Positions 10,483 to 22,845 of a stretch of 64,000 bases of DNA are shown here, one piece after another. Location of the stretch: positions 31,193,969 through 31,257,968 of the forward strand of contig OX463778.1 in assembly GCA_949825025.1 (NCBI GenBank). Direction: 5' to 3'. The notes beneath the pieces are model-generated. The model was not told where the DNA came from. It saw nothing but the letters and a program-made list of their open reading frames with translations, and ran no database searches. Each line of letters starts with the position of its first letter. The first letter of the stretch is position 1. A program made the position numbers and the translations under genes. This DNA is from Siphlonurus alternatus. Taxonomy: Eukaryota; Arthropoda; Insecta; Ephemeroptera; Siphlonuridae.

Positions 10483-12897
10483 CAGAGTGAACCACAATTC
10501 GCGTGCCAACTTTTTTCGTAAATTTGGTATTGCAAAAATTTTCGTACAAACTTCAAATTTGGTACACTTGTAGCTGAGGGTTGTAAAAATTAGTTCAGGG
10601 TGTTAAAATTTTTATTGGACATCAATAACACCCCTTTCAGGGGTGGTTTTTAGAAAAATTATTTTCGCCTTATGGAAATTCAATGTTAAATACAACTTTT
10701 TTTGAAATCATAGTAATTTTGCGCAGAAAGTTTCTAGCATAGGGTAATCGACCCTCCTGAACTCAGAAATAATTTTAGATTTTTTCCCCGACGCACCTCT
10801 AAGGGTGGAGACCTACCCCTAAAATCCATTTTCCTTAAAAATTGTGCTAAAATTATGAAATTAATTTTCAAGGAGTAATCGACCCTCCTGAACTCGGAAA
10901 TAACTTTAGATTTTTTCCCCGACGCACCCTTGAGGGTGGAGACCTACCCCTAAAATCCATTTTCCTTAAAAATTGTGCTAAAATTATGAAATTAATTTTC
11001 AAGGGGTAATCGACCCTCCTAAACTCGGAAATAATTTTAGATTTATTCCCCGACGCACCCCTGAGGGTAGAGACCTACCCCTAAAATTCATTTTCCTTAA
11101 AAATTGTGCTAAAATTATGAAATTAATTTTCAAGGGGTAATCGACCCTCCTAAACCCGGAAATAATTTTAGATTTTTCCCCAACGCAACCCTGAGGGTGA
11201 AAAACTACCCCTAAAATCCATTTTTCTTAAAAAATGTGAAATTAATTTTCAAGGGGTACTCTACCCTTCTGAACTCGGAAATAATTTTAGATTTTTTCCC
11301 CAACGCAACCCTGAGGGTCAACGTACGGCTACCCACCATAACCTTTATTCTTAATAACCGAGTAGGAATTGTGAATTATTTTTTTTTCGGGATTTATCGG
11401 AATCTTTAATAAAAAGAAATCACAGACTCACCTCTTCACTTGCAGCATGACGATGGATGTGTCCACCGTTAATTGCATGGCGTGAAGGCACATGTTGGTC
11501 TGCACAACGAGGCTATGTGTGCCTTTAACAACTGAGATGTAACCAATTCCACATAACGTCTGTCACTTTGAGCTCGTCAATGGTCTCAAATCTCTTTCTG
11601 AAGCGAAATGTTTACAAGAAGAGATTTGAGACCATTGACGAACTGAAAGTGGAGATCAGACGTTGCATGGAATTGGTCACACCTCAGATGTTAGAGGCCA
11701 TGTACCTACACACATAGCCTCGTTGAGTGGACCAACATGTGCCATCACGCCAATTAACGGTGGGCACATTGAGTGAATTTAAACCACAGTCATGCTGCAA
11801 GTGAAAGGGTGAATCTGGGATATTGTTTTCTGTGGAAATTTCGATAAATCCCGAAAAAAATTTAATTCACAATTTCTACTCGATTATTAAGAATGAAGGA
11901 TATGGTGGGTAGCAGCTTACCTTCAGGGTTGCATCGGGGAAAAAATTTAAAATTATTTCCAAGTTCAGGAGGATCGATTACCCCTTGAAAATTAATTTCA
12001 TAATTTTAGCACAATTTTTAAGGAAAATGAATTTTAGGGGTAGGTTTCTACCCTCAGGGGTGCGTCGGGGAAGAAATCTAAAATTATTTCCGGGTTCAGG
12101 AGGGTCGATTACCCCTTGAAAATTAATTTCATAATTTTAGCACAATTTTTAAGGAAAATGAATTTTAGGGGTAGGTTTCTACCCTCAGGGGTGCGTCGGG
12201 GAAAAAATCTAAAATTATTTCCGGGTTCAGGAGGGTCGATTACGCCTTGAAAATTAATTTCATAATTTTAGCACAATTTTTAAGGAAAATGAATTTTAGG
12301 GGTAGGTCTCTACCCTCAGGGGTGCGTCGGGGAATAAATCTAAAATTATTTCCGAGTTTAGGAGGGTCGATTACCCCTTGAAAATTAATTTCATAATTTT
12401 AGCACAATTTTTAAGGAAAATGGATTTTAGGGGTAGGTCTCCACCCTCAAGGGTGCGTCGGGGAAAAAATCTAAAGTTATTTCCGAGTTCAGGAGGGTCG
12501 ATTACCCCTTGAAAATTAATTTCATAATTTTAGCACAATTTTTAAGGAAAATGGATTTTAGGGGTAGGTCTCCACCCTTAGGGGTGCGTCGGGGAAAAAA
12601 TCTAAAATTATTTCTGAGTTCAGGAGGGTCGATTACCCTATGCTAGAAACTTTCTGCGCAAAATTACAATGATTTCAAAAAAAGTTGCATTTAACATTGA
12701 ATTTCCATAAGGCGAAAATAATTTTTCTAAAAACCACCCCTGAAAGGGGTGTTATTGATGTCCAATAAAAATTTTAACACCCTGAACTAATTTTTACAAC
12801 CCTCAGCTACAAGTGTACCAAATTTGAAGTTTGTACGAAAATTTTTGCAATACCAAATTTACGAAAAAAGTTGGCACGCGAATTGTGGTTCACTCTG
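10483..12897. mobile_element. Mariner-derived fold-back element with long tandem-repeat arms
   Basis: Ends CAGAGTGAACCACAATTCGC and GCGAATTGTGGTTCACTCTG are exact inverted repeats flanked by TA on both sides (10481-10482, 12898-12899), the mariner target. Each arm is about 1.15 kb and contains a tandem array with a period near 131 bp (landmark AATCGACCCTCCTGAACTCG): five copies left and six right. Towards the centre both arms hold the same coding scrap. On the plus strand near 11612-11776 it reads FETIDELKVEIRRCMELVTP and, after a frame change, INGGHIE followed by a stop, which is how many mariner-family transposases end. No complete transposase is present. Confidence 0.8.
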
Positions 12898-13187
12898 TAT
12901 ATATTACAAATATCATGAGAGATCCAGCCATGGCACGTGTTTCATTTCTCCCTCTAGTATAAAATGACCAATATGAGGGGAAGAGTTGGTTTCCTTCCCT
13001 TGCATATTTATACATATTTAACACAGCCTTTATACGATATAGCATCCAAAGAGAAAAGGTGGGGTAGCAGATGAGTTGCCTCTCTTCCTTAACCCACTCT
13101 TAAGCAGACTTGTGATTTAAAAATGATATAATTAATAATAGGTGTAATAATAATAATAATGAAGTATGATTAAGATTCTGTATACAA

Positions 13188-14032
13188 TTAAAGTAAAGTG
13201 CGCGCTAGAAAAAAAAGTTGAGTTAGTATTTTCTAAAAATAGTTCAAGTAGTCCTCCATTTCAAACCAAAATTCAAAAAATTCTATCTCAAATAGGTTTG
13301 CCAGAAAAAAATTCCAAAGTCAGAGTGAACGCGTCGCTTAACATGGGGTCTTACCTGACAAAAACCCTCTAATATCTCGAAAAAATACACCGTTAGGTGG
13401 TATGAAAAAAATATAGTGATGTTCTATGACCCAAGCTTTAACCAAAAACCGATTAAAAAAAATTTCTCTCGAATCCATTTTTCCGTAAAAAAATCAAGAA
13501 AATCTACCATACCATCGACGGGTGCTGTGAACAGAAGCATACGAGAAACTGTTGCGACTACAATATCGAACAGGAAGGAACATAGACACAACAACAAAGA
13601 AAAATTCCAGCCCTAAAAAAGGCTGAACTGAGGGGCATACATGACCAACATGTGTCAATTGCCCCAAAATACAAACCAATCAATCAATCAAAATCTACCA
13701 TGTTAATTCCCATAAGATTTTTTATTATTTTTTTACGGAAAAATGGATTCGAGCGAAATTTTTTTTAACCGGTTTTTGGTCAAAGCTAGGGTCATAGAAC
13801 ATCACTATATTTTTTTCATACCACCTAACGGTGTATTTTTTCGAGATATTCGAGGGTCTTTGTCAGGTAAGGCCCCATGTTAAGCGACGCGTTCACTCTG
13901 ACTTTGGAATTTTTTTCTGGCAAACCTATTTGAGATAGAATTTTTTGAATTTTGGTTTAATATGGAGGACTAATTGAACTATTTTTAGAAAATACTAACT
14001 CAACTTTTTTTTCTAGCGCGCACTTTACTTTA
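13188..14032. mobile_element. Fold-back MITE, TTAAAGTAAAG ends, with a nested retroposon
   Basis: Arms of about 310-330 bp (TTAAAGTAAAGTGCGCGC to TTTTTCCGTAAAAAAAT, and its inverse) flank a loop. The loop carries a 179-bp foreign insertion described separately. Short frames through the arms look like frames on both strands because the arms mirror each other; no gene is indicated. Confidence 0.8.
13511..13689 (+). mobile_element. Short non-LTR retroposon or SINE 3' end with a 12-bp target duplication
   Basis: The insertion is bracketed by the direct repeat AAAATCTACCAT (13499-13510 and 13690-13701) and ends in a (AATC)3 tail, as 5'-truncated non-LTR insertions do. A 34-residue frame ending KEHRHNNKEKFQP then a stop may be the tail of a LINE ORF2, but I cannot name the family. 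Confidence 0.65.
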
Positions 14033-15051
14033 ACACACACAATCACCGAAATAATAAAATTAACAAACAAAAACTTTTCAATATAATCAAATAGGATTTA
14101 AAATACCGTATTGATTTCCATGCTCCTGGTCAATTTATTGCCAATTTACATTTCATTCACAGAGCGGTAGTTTACATTAATATTTTTACTTGAGTACATA
14201 ATTATCAACATATATTATCAATAATGAAGATCTGGACTGTTTTAAAAAAAAATGTGAACAAAATTTATTTAGTGGGTCTTATGAAATATATATAATATAT
14301 ATATTTTTTTTCTTGGCAAGAATAAAATGAAATAATGCTAATAATGAAAAATACTCTTTACAATGCACCGAACATACAACAGTATAAGACTTATTGTCAT
14401 CTTTAAAAGAAAAAAATAGGAACAACAATAATTTAATCTTGGCAAATTTAATCAGTTGAGGGAAAACATCAATATTATTGAAATACTTAAACTATGAATT
14501 ATCAATTTTTATTAACAAATATGGCCTTCCTTTTTTCTTTCCTTTATTTAGGAGAAATACCAGTAGCAATACTGAATCTGAAAAAATAAAAGGGTCTTTT
14601 TATTTAAGACTCATATCAATAACAAACTTTATTGCTCACCAAAACATCAAAATTGTGAAGAAATGCACAATTATATGAAAATACAAAATTGAGTTGATAA
14701 CTAGGGTTAATATTAAATTGTAAATGAAATTTTGTCTGCTACGTAGTAGCAAATAAAAATAAATGTTTAACAGTATAACCCATACTGTAAAGTACACAAT
14801 ACCAAAATGTTTAAGTCAATCAAAAAAGTGAAAATTCTTTGTGACTTAGACATTGTCCTATTTTTAATACAGTATTATTTTCCTTTTTATAATTATTTTA
14901 CATGAGAAACGGTTTAAACGAGATTCCACTCAGGCATCTTGGTTGTTGAGCAAAGTGGAAACAAGAACGTTTTGTTGATCTGGCAACAGATGGCTGGGCT
15001 GCCATGATTATGATAATGAAGTAGATAATTCTTGTGCTATGGTGCTGACAC
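14033..15051. other. Downstream region of 4E-BP, no gene seen
   Basis: This AT-rich stretch contains the presumed 3' untranslated region of the minus-strand 4E-BP gene. Several TTTATT hexamers (AATAAA on the minus strand, for example near 14548 and 14630) could serve as polyadenylation signals. No exon-like coding sequence was recognised. Confidence 0.4.
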
Positions 15052-17488
15052 CTAAATCTCCAGCTGGAACTGCTCTGCCACATCGTCTCCCACTGCTGGA
15101 CCATCTGCAACAATGATGCAGAGGAAATGACTCACTGAGCAGTCTATGCAGTCATCTATGTGAATAATGCAAGTCCCTATGTTGTCAATAATACACTCCC
15201 AGTTCAATTACAACATTTAAAGCCTCCACTAATGATATATTACATTTTGCCCTGTAAAGAAAATTAAGTTGTAGAGATTCGTAAATAGGAAGCAAGCCAT
15301 TTCAAACAGGGAATGAAGCATGAACCCACTAAACTGACACTAGATCCCCTCCCCTCCTATTGGGATTTGAGGAATCAGTGACAGAGAAAGTCTTAGAAAA
15401 AGAGATAACAAGTTAACAATAAAATAGCTTGATGTTGGTGTCTGCAAGCAAAGTAAATGTTTAATTTCAATGAATTTGTGACTTGAATTGTAAGCTTCTA
15501 TCTATGCATCACTGCTTACAATTTATACCAGTTCTTGCATAATGGACAGCCCTTCCAAATCTCTTGCAGTCTATGGGGGATTTCTAATTACTTAAACTCC
15601 ATAGGTTCATTCACAAAGTCCGAAATTGCTACGGAGTCCGTAGAAATGCCATGAGCCTTTCATCTACTCTCATTCTCGTCTGCGGTTGTTGCAGAGGAAA
15701 AACTTGTGAATGCCGTAGTAAAATCAAGATGAGTTTGATTTTTCTACGGAACACCAAAGATCGTCGCAAGCATGCTGCGGCTTCAATCAACATTTGCTGT
15801 GGCGTGCTACTGCATGATTCCGTAGCAAAATCGGACTATGTGAAAGGACCTTTACTGTTGGACACACATGCAGAATGCTGACCTTTCTTTGCTAAGCTGA
15901 TGGCACTGCCATTGGGCTTTGGCTGAACCACTTCCGGCAATGCATCTATTGTGCATCCAGGAATCATGGGTAGGTTCTTGGGAGGAGTTCGAGCCATAGG
16001 AGAGTTACGGAGAGTCAGCAGGAATGATCGATCATACACAATACGAGTACCTGTAAAATATAGCAGCATTATATTTTGTGTCCACATTTTACTTGAAGAA
16101 TTTCTACCAATGTGAAATGAAAAAGTGGCTTTAATTTTCAAATTGAAGACCGATAAGTTAATTTTCTGGCAAAAATGCTGTATCATATATACAGTATATA
16201 TGCATACTATATATATATATATATGTTATGCATACTTGGCCGGGCAAAATAATTAATGATTATACAAATATTACAGTAATAACTCTAATAGAGGCTTCAA
16301 GTCAGCTGATTTTTCGGTGATTCCACCCGCTATACCAAACCTATGTAAAAAAAAACGTGAATTCGTTTTTTCACCAAGAATAAGACTTTTCAGGGATAAT
16401 TCCTTTACGGAACTTTGGTCCAAACTGAAAAATAAAGTAGATAATTCAAGATTTAGATTTTTTACTTGATTTAGATTTTTTACTTGATTTATAACCGAGA
16501 AAAGTTAAAAAACACTTTGCTTCAATTTTCAAGTGCAAGATGGACCTTAGCGACAAACAGTTGCGCAGCGAAAGCGCATCACTTGAAGCCTCCATTACAC
16601 ACAATGATGTGCTGTAAAAACAATGTTGCCAGTGCTATGCTCAATAACACATTTTCATCTCATTTTGATACATTAATTTTATTACTTATTTGAGACTTAC
16701 TCAATAGTTTCATAAGAATCTACCAGAATTGCTGATTTTTATAAAAAAAAAGTCAATATGCATATATTATGGTCAGGCGCGCATCCAGGTGTGTGTGTGG
16801 GGGAGGGGGGGGGGGGGAGGGGGGCTCGCCCCTGAATTTCGGATTTAACATGGACAATATAGACATATCCCCCACTCCAATTTTTTTTTAACATTGACCT
16901 TATGAAGGAGCCCTACCCCCCCCCCTCCCTTCCCCCGAATTTTTTTCCCTGGATCCGCGCCTGCATATCATATTATATATGAGTCCTGTATGCATACCCC
17001 TGTATACATACATACACCACGTTATGTTACAACTTGTGTGCATACTATTAATTTTAGCACTTCTTTACAAATAATTCCCAATGGCAGGTTACGGCTATTA
17101 AAAATAATTACATATTATTTGTTTGTAAACAAACTCTCCTTCCCTTCACTCTTTTGTTATGCAATTTATGGGCGCTCCTGATCATGTGCGCCACATTTAA
17201 GAGGCCATTTTGGTATTTAAATTTAAAATGCGGTATGATGTATACAGTACTTTATTACATTTCATTTAAATGTTTTAGAACTATAAACGTTCAACACTAC
17301 AAAGAAAATAAAAAGACAATGAAGTCAATGAACATAATATGCATACCTCCAGGCGTAGTAGAGAAGAGAGTTCCACCGGGGGTGGTGGAATAATCCATCG
17401 GCAACTGCGATGCGTCATTAATGACCACATGCCGCGAGGGGATGGATTGACTTTGGGTAGCTTGCCTTGCAATAGGAGAAGCTGACAT
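15052..17488 (-). CDS. 4E-BP: Eukaryotic translation initiation factor 4E-binding protein (4E-BP/Thor), complete, three exons
   Basis: 4E-BP represses cap-dependent translation by competing with eIF4G for eIF4E, and mTORC1 phosphorylation releases it. Exons are 17488-17347, 16050-15883 and 15104-15052, joined in phase to 120 residues, the usual length. The N-terminus MSASPIARQ is arthropod-like. Two STTPGGT repeats (near residues 35 and 44) carry the priming phospho-threonine sites. YDRSFLL (near 53) fits the YxxxxL-hydrophobic eIF4E-binding motif, and RNSP and RTPP follow as further Ser/Thr-Pro sites. The last exon encodes the TOS motif FQLEI at the very C-terminus. The vertebrate RAIP motif is replaced by QSIP. 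Intron 1 holds a hAT-like element and intron 2 a short MITE. A FOXO-type site lies upstream. Confidence 0.95.
15610..15845. mobile_element. MITE in 4E-BP intron 2
   Basis: TTCACAAAGTCCGAAATTGC followed by TACGGA on the left is mirrored on the right by TCCGTAGCAAAATCGGACTA followed by TGTGAA. The element is about 236 bp and ends only about 36 bp inside the intron from the exon 2 donor at 15882. Confidence 0.7.
16774..16963. mobile_element. hAT-like MITE with G/C homopolymer tracts, in 4E-BP intron 1
   Basis: The ends CAGGCGCGCATCCAGG and CCTGGATCCGCGCCTG are near-perfect inverted repeats of the hAT type. G-rich and C-rich runs lie just inside. No clear 8-bp target duplication was found. Confidence 0.65.
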
Positions 17489-18560
17489 GATGCTGTGGTT
17501 TTGAAGTTAAGTAAATATATGGTTATTATATAGAAATTATATTGAAGAAATCACAGAGAGTGAAAGTGAGATGTAATATTGCAGCTTCTCTGCGGTCTAA
17601 CTATACAGCGAGGAGCCTTGTTTATGTCGATCACAGGCTTTCCACGGTCACCCACTGAATGATTTCCCCTACAAATTTCCCCTCCAAAGTCTCCAAAACA
17701 CAGCCAAATCACGAGCAACCGGAGCAACGTAAGTCAGGTGTACGTTTAAAAACATGTAAACAAAGCACAAAAACGGCAACAAAATTTCAAGGAGGTTTAA
17801 ATATGTTTTTAAAATATTAGTTCAAATAATTGAAGCTTGTTTTCCAGTAAAAAAGTAACTTCCTAAGCTAATATCGAAGAATCGCGTCACTAGGTCGCAC
17901 GCTGTCTTGCTTGCCTGCTGCGTAGTACGGGGAAAGGGGAGTCGCGCTGCTTGCTGTCTGCTGGGGTATGCCTGTCTGCTGCGCGGTTAAGCGATAAGCG
18001 AAACTGCTAAAACACACCGAGCAAAAGCTCGCGCTGCGGCGGTAGTAAAACAGACAATAAAATTATTAAAATTTATTTTTTATTGCAAATAAATTACTCT
18101 TCTCCTCCTCGGACGTGCAATTTACAAGATAGGACGAGTTACATATTATGATATAATATATGTTATATATAATATATATTATATTATATATTATTATATT
18201 ATATATATATAGCTAGCTAGCTAAGAATTAAATTAGACTGTTTTTTATTGAAATAAAATTTATTCATATAATATACTAATTTCAATAGGTATGTCCTATA
18301 TAAACTATGTTAATTAAAGTTAATTACTGGTACCACTTGCATCGGAAGCGGACGTCATAACCACTACACCTCGATAGGCCGATTAACGAAATGAGTAAAC
18401 TTGGTATATAAAAACTTCTAAGTTGATAATCATTGACTTTGGGGAAAAAATGATGCTCCCAAAAATAAGAATTACAAAAACATAATTTTCAGATAGAAAT
18501 TCATAGAAATTACATTAGAAAGTGTATTTAATTACTAACATTTGAAACATTTCGGAAGCA
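17489..18560. other. 4E-BP upstream and promoter region
   Basis: The stretch 17560-18110 is less AT-rich than its surroundings and is where the 4E-BP promoter and 5' untranslated exon(s) should lie. I could not define a transcription start. A tRNA-like SINE remnant lies at about 18318-18400 on the minus strand (GGTGTAGTGGTTATGACG as A-box), without a B-box. Confidence 0.4.
17756..17763 (+). promoter_or_regulatory. Putative FOXO-binding site upstream of 4E-BP
   Basis: GTAAACAA is an exact match to the FOXO/DAF-16 consensus (TTGTTTAC on the other strand) and lies about 270 bp upstream of the 4E-BP start codon. A weaker TTGTTTAT is at about 17619. In Drosophila the 4E-BP gene Thor is a known FOXO target. 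Binding here is inferred from sequence only. Confidence 0.4.
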
Positions 18561-18581
18561 CTCATCAGCTGGTAAACAAGG

Positions 18582-18797
18582 TTTCTTTATACAGGTTAAG
18601 ACACGCACGCATTTCGTGCGTCAATTTTGTTAAATTTTCAGGCCCCATTGTACCGCGAAATTTCAAAAATAGCATTGCATGATGGGCGCATTCAAAGTTT
18701 CGCGGCACGATGTGGCCAAAAATACTTGAACGTGATTGGCTAAGACCTTTAACATTGGTCCAATCGGTGACTTAACCTGTATAAAGGAACGTTGCTG
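18582..18797. mobile_element. MITE with ends TTTATACAGGTTAAG
   Basis: TTTCTTTATACAGGTTAAG on the left is inverted as CTTAACCTGTATAAAGGAA on the right, and inner segments (TTTCGCGGCACGATG, TACCGCGAAATTTC) are also mirrored. About 215 bp, non-coding. Confidence 0.7.
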
Positions 18798-19742
18798 GTA
18801 AAAAGCGAATTTAGCGTGCTCTGGTGGTGGATTGATGAAACTCTCGTGGGTTACTCTCTACCCCACCGGAGTGTTATTCGAAGTATAAGTTCATGTGACC
18901 GGTATCAAAACTCTTCTCCTTCTGTCAACTCTAATGAATAGAAAGAGATAAAACCCACCCAGTGTCTCGCACAAATCTAGGAAAATATTTTAGTATTCTA
19001 TGCATCCTAAGGGTTTGCACTAAGTCTGGGGTAACGAGAAGTATAAAATTTTACTTCTTAAAACACTATAATATTAATGACAACACTACAAAAAACCAAT
19101 ATACGGACTAGTGTTATCATCATCCCAGATTTTTCTCTGTGTATGAAAAATAATAATAGGCACATACATACGAGTCGTATCGACATATGTGCCTATTATT
19201 ATTATTATTTACAAGCAATAATTGCTTAATGTAAAATGTGACTCACAGACGGCACAGACCGAAAGTCAATACATCAATTATGATGAATGTTAATGCATAA
19301 TGTCACAATGGACATAAGACATAATGGTCATTAAAATGTATCGTACGTACTTTACAAAGTTATTTGCTGCACGAAACCCACGAAGATATAGAATTTAATT
19401 TATTAAAATATTGCAGCATTAAGAAAACAATTAAAGCTATATAAGGAAAGACAATCCGAAAATCATAACAAATGGAATAAAAGGTGCACGAATAATTGTT
19501 TTTGCATTCATTTGAATATTATTATTTGTATATTATAATTATGTATACCATGAATATTAATTAAATACTAAGCCTATTTTTCATCATTAATAATTACTAA
19601 AATATAAAAGGCGAGTCACAACGGTTATCATTGCACCGATAGTCTTTACATAGATTCTTTATTGACGTGCTTTCAAATTGTTTGTGATTATTGTTAATGA
19701 CGTGCAATACAATCAAAGAGCAATAAAATGATTATGAATTAT

Positions 19743-19778
<36 letters not shown>

Positions 19779-19827
19779 TATATATTCATGAAATCATTAC
19801 GTCTGATCTCTGATCTATACAATGAGA
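18798..19827. other. Intergenic, no gene seen
   Basis: Apart from a small hairpin near 19147-19207 (AATAATAATAGGCACATA and its inverse) and a TA run at about 19745-19773, I recognise nothing coding here. Confidence 0.4.
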
Positions 19828-20150
19828 TATGAGAATGTGAAAATTTTAGTGGCTTAATCGAAAGAAGGAGTAAAAATATGGTACTGTGAATTTTTTCCGA
19901 TTTTTTCAGATTCTTCTGAGACCGGGAACTATTTTTAAAAAATTATTGAAATTCCATTTTGATGACGTCATGGGCGGCACTCCTTAAGAAAAAGGATAGA
20001 GCAGTGCCGCCCGTGACGTCATAAAATAGACTTTCAATAAATTTTTTTAAAATAGTTCCCGGTCTCAGAAAAAATTCAGAGTACCATATTTTTACCCCTT
20101 CTTATGATTAAGCCACTAAAATTTTCACATTCTAATATCTCATTAGTATA
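19828..20150. mobile_element. MITE of the TGACGTCA-core hairpin family
   Basis: Arms of about 150 bp mirror each other: AATGTGAAAATTTTAGTGGC on the left and GCCACTAAAATTTTCACATT on the right, with an inner GAGACCGGGAACTATTTTTA block. Near the loop each arm carries the palindrome TGACGTCA. Related copies are at 24118-24418, 50681-50995, 55327-56387 and 57180-57498. Confidence 0.75.
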
Positions 20151-20747
20151 TACAATAAATATAATCATTATATAATAAAATCATATAAAATGTATTAATT
20201 ATATTCATGATACAAATGAATGTAACGTCTTCAGCCAACACACGAACGATTGCGATTGCATGGGCCGATTGGACTACACTGTTCGGAGAAGAAAAAAAAT
20301 TAACACAAGGGTAAATAAAGAGTCATGTCACTTATGTCCTTCGCATGTGCGATATTTTCGAGCTGTGTGGTGTGTTGGCAGACAGTACGTCCCAACAAGC
20401 AAGTCGCAAACGTACAAATAACTCAATGTATATTATATATATATATGTGTGGGCTTGCGGAGTATGTTGGAAGTCGGGACTGACGGGACTCCCTTTTTGT
20501 GGCCTTGAGGAGTTGAAGCCAAGCCGGTTATGGCACTACTTCGCTCTTGCTACGAGTCTTAATTTTTATTTCATATATTCTATGCCTTTTTTTATTCTCC
20601 CTCCTCTCTTTTAATCTCGTCAACATTTACTTGCCTCTTAGCACTTTATTATTTTTTTTATGTTTTTTGTGTATTATGTTTAATATCTCCAACGTTGCCA
20701 AATTATTTTACACCTGTAACTTGTTTAAAGTGGAGTGAACGATTGCA
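20151..20747. other. Intergenic, no gene recognised
   Basis: The 20440-20560 stretch is less AT-rich than its surroundings but shows no splice-supported exon or family resemblance. The open frames here are not convincing. Confidence 0.35.
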
Positions 20748-21325
20748 TTTTTTTTAATATTTTATTTTCTAAAAATAGTTTAACCTGCCCTCTATTGAGA
20801 AATGAAAACCAAAAAATTCCATCTCAAATAGCTTAACTACAACAAATTCCCAAAGTTGGTGTTTCGGAGGCCTTTAACATGCAGCCTTATGGAACAGAAA
20901 ACAGCGTTTTACTTCAACTTGGTCCGAAATATGGTGGCATTTAAAAAAATACCTACGTAATATATGATGAATTCTTTAATGGATTTTCAAATAAAAAAAA
21001 TAGGAGCCGTAAAAAAATCTTGAAACTTTTGCGGTTTAATTCCCATAAGGATTTTCAAGATTTTTTTCCGGGAAAACGGCTCCGTAATTTTTTATTTTTT
21101 TCCCATATGAGACAAAATAAGAATTTAATTTAAAAAAATCGGCTCGCTAAATGGTTTTGAAAATTTTTCTGTGTCTTTTATGCACAGAAACTCAAAACAA
21201 TTTCAGAATTTTTGTGAATTTGCTAAGAGGTACATGTTAATCAAATGGTTGTACGTCGAACAGCTGTTCGGCGTTATCTCTATCTTAACAATAATTTGTG
21301 ATGGAAAAAATTGTCCGCTGAACAA
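20748..21325. mobile_element. Decayed hairpin elements
   Basis: The stretch at 20765-20960 resembles one arm of the fold-back at 13188-14032 (TTCTAAAAATAGTT..AACC..CTCAAATAG). A small internal hairpin around AGGAGCCGT / ACGGCTCC follows at about 21000-21090. Then 21120-21320 resembles the right arm of the element at 38557-38951 (TCGGCTCG..TTTTGAAA, TCGAACAGCTG). Ends are not preserved. Confidence 0.45.
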
Positions 21326-22476
21326 TCTTAATAAGTGCGCTCAATCATTGATAATTTCTTTTGGTAATAAATGTTAGTACGGCCGTTTGTGAAGTCACCA
21401 TTGAATATCAATGAAAAAAGTACGAAAAATATATTTGTGTGGTTAATTGTTCCAAAATAGTGCCTATCCCTGTTCATTTTATATTCGAAGAATGAAATAT
21501 ATTACTTATCTAGAATTAAGCTAATTTTGATTAAGGTTCATTAATATTTCGTTCGAAGTTATCAACCAAGATTATGAAATAATAAAATTATAGTTTTGAT
21601 TTAGTTTGGAAGCATGCAGTACATTTTGCATTAGGAAATAATCGATGTTATTTACAGACTTCATGCAGTTATCACAAACTGGCAACTTTTATCACTTGTG
21701 GTGTTACAATGTCATGTTTATGAACAGCACTATATATAATAGAACTCTGAATTATTATCATGGAATAGTACAATTCCTTTTTGCCACACCATCATATTAT
21801 TATTATATTTTACTAAATTATATTACAAAGATATGAAATAACAAGTATAATACATTCCACTGGCTCTACTATGTAGAGCAATTTTCTGTAAACAGGTCAT
21901 AACATTTTATCTTAAAATATAAGATAACATTTTTATATTATCAGCATTATTCTATTATCATACTTATAGCTTATCAAATTAATTGATAAAATTTCAATGT
22001 TTTCACAACTTTAGCTAATTTACGAACTTTGGTTTACTTTAAAATATAGTTATTAATAGTATATAATGTCACTATTAGTGCATTGGCATTAAAGAGTGTA
22101 TATTGTATATTATATATATAGGCCAGCATGGCTATTGCTCATTCTTGGATTTCTTTTGGTAAACTGAGAAACTTTTAGTTTCAATTAAGTTATTAATTTG
22201 ACAATTTCTAACAGGAAATGTGAATAAAAGTATTTGTAGAGTTATTTACTAATTGTCAGTCTAATACTATAGTAATAATATTATGCAAGAAAGGTTAGCT
22301 AAATTTTGCAGAGTGATTAACCATCTACTCTAACAAGTAAGAATAGTAAGAATACTGACACTACACCTTTAATTTGAAATTAGACTACAGTGTACAGATA
22401 ATATTTAATATTGGAATATATAGTTGAATTTGGAATATCCATGGATAACATGGATCAGAGCGTACTAGAATTAGTA
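21326..22476. other. Intergenic, no gene seen
   Basis: AT-rich DNA with no recognisable exon, repeat family or RNA gene. Confidence 0.35.
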
Positions 22477-22845
22477 CCCAGCAAACCATGCCCTGCTGGC
22501 CTGCAGCTGGCCGGTTGCTGGTCCGCTGCTGACACTGCTGGCAGGGAGGGCTTGCCGACAGAGGCCGGCAGTCGGCCATCTGACGGTGTACCAGCATGCG
22601 GCTTGCCTTCACAGGCCCATATGCTGGCCAGCACTGGAATGCCATCCATAAATTTTGATTTTTGAATTTTTTCGGGACAAAAATTTATTATTTTCGAAAC
22701 ATGTATTTCTAACCTCCCTCAACTTAAATTCGTAAGAAAATATTAAAATTTTTAACAAATTATACTTTTATGCTACTTTTCTTACAGTTTGTGTTGAAAT
22801 CTTCATATCCGTACAAGTTCAAATATTTTGAATAATAAGTAAGCA

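Noticed and set aside
10740..12640. CRISPR-like or ordinary satellite array
   Set aside because: The units are contiguous with no unique spacers, and the two arrays are mirror images within one transposon.
22385..22665. Overlapping 63-86-codon frames on both strands
   Set aside because: They arise from the GCCAGC-rich inverted end of a transposon.
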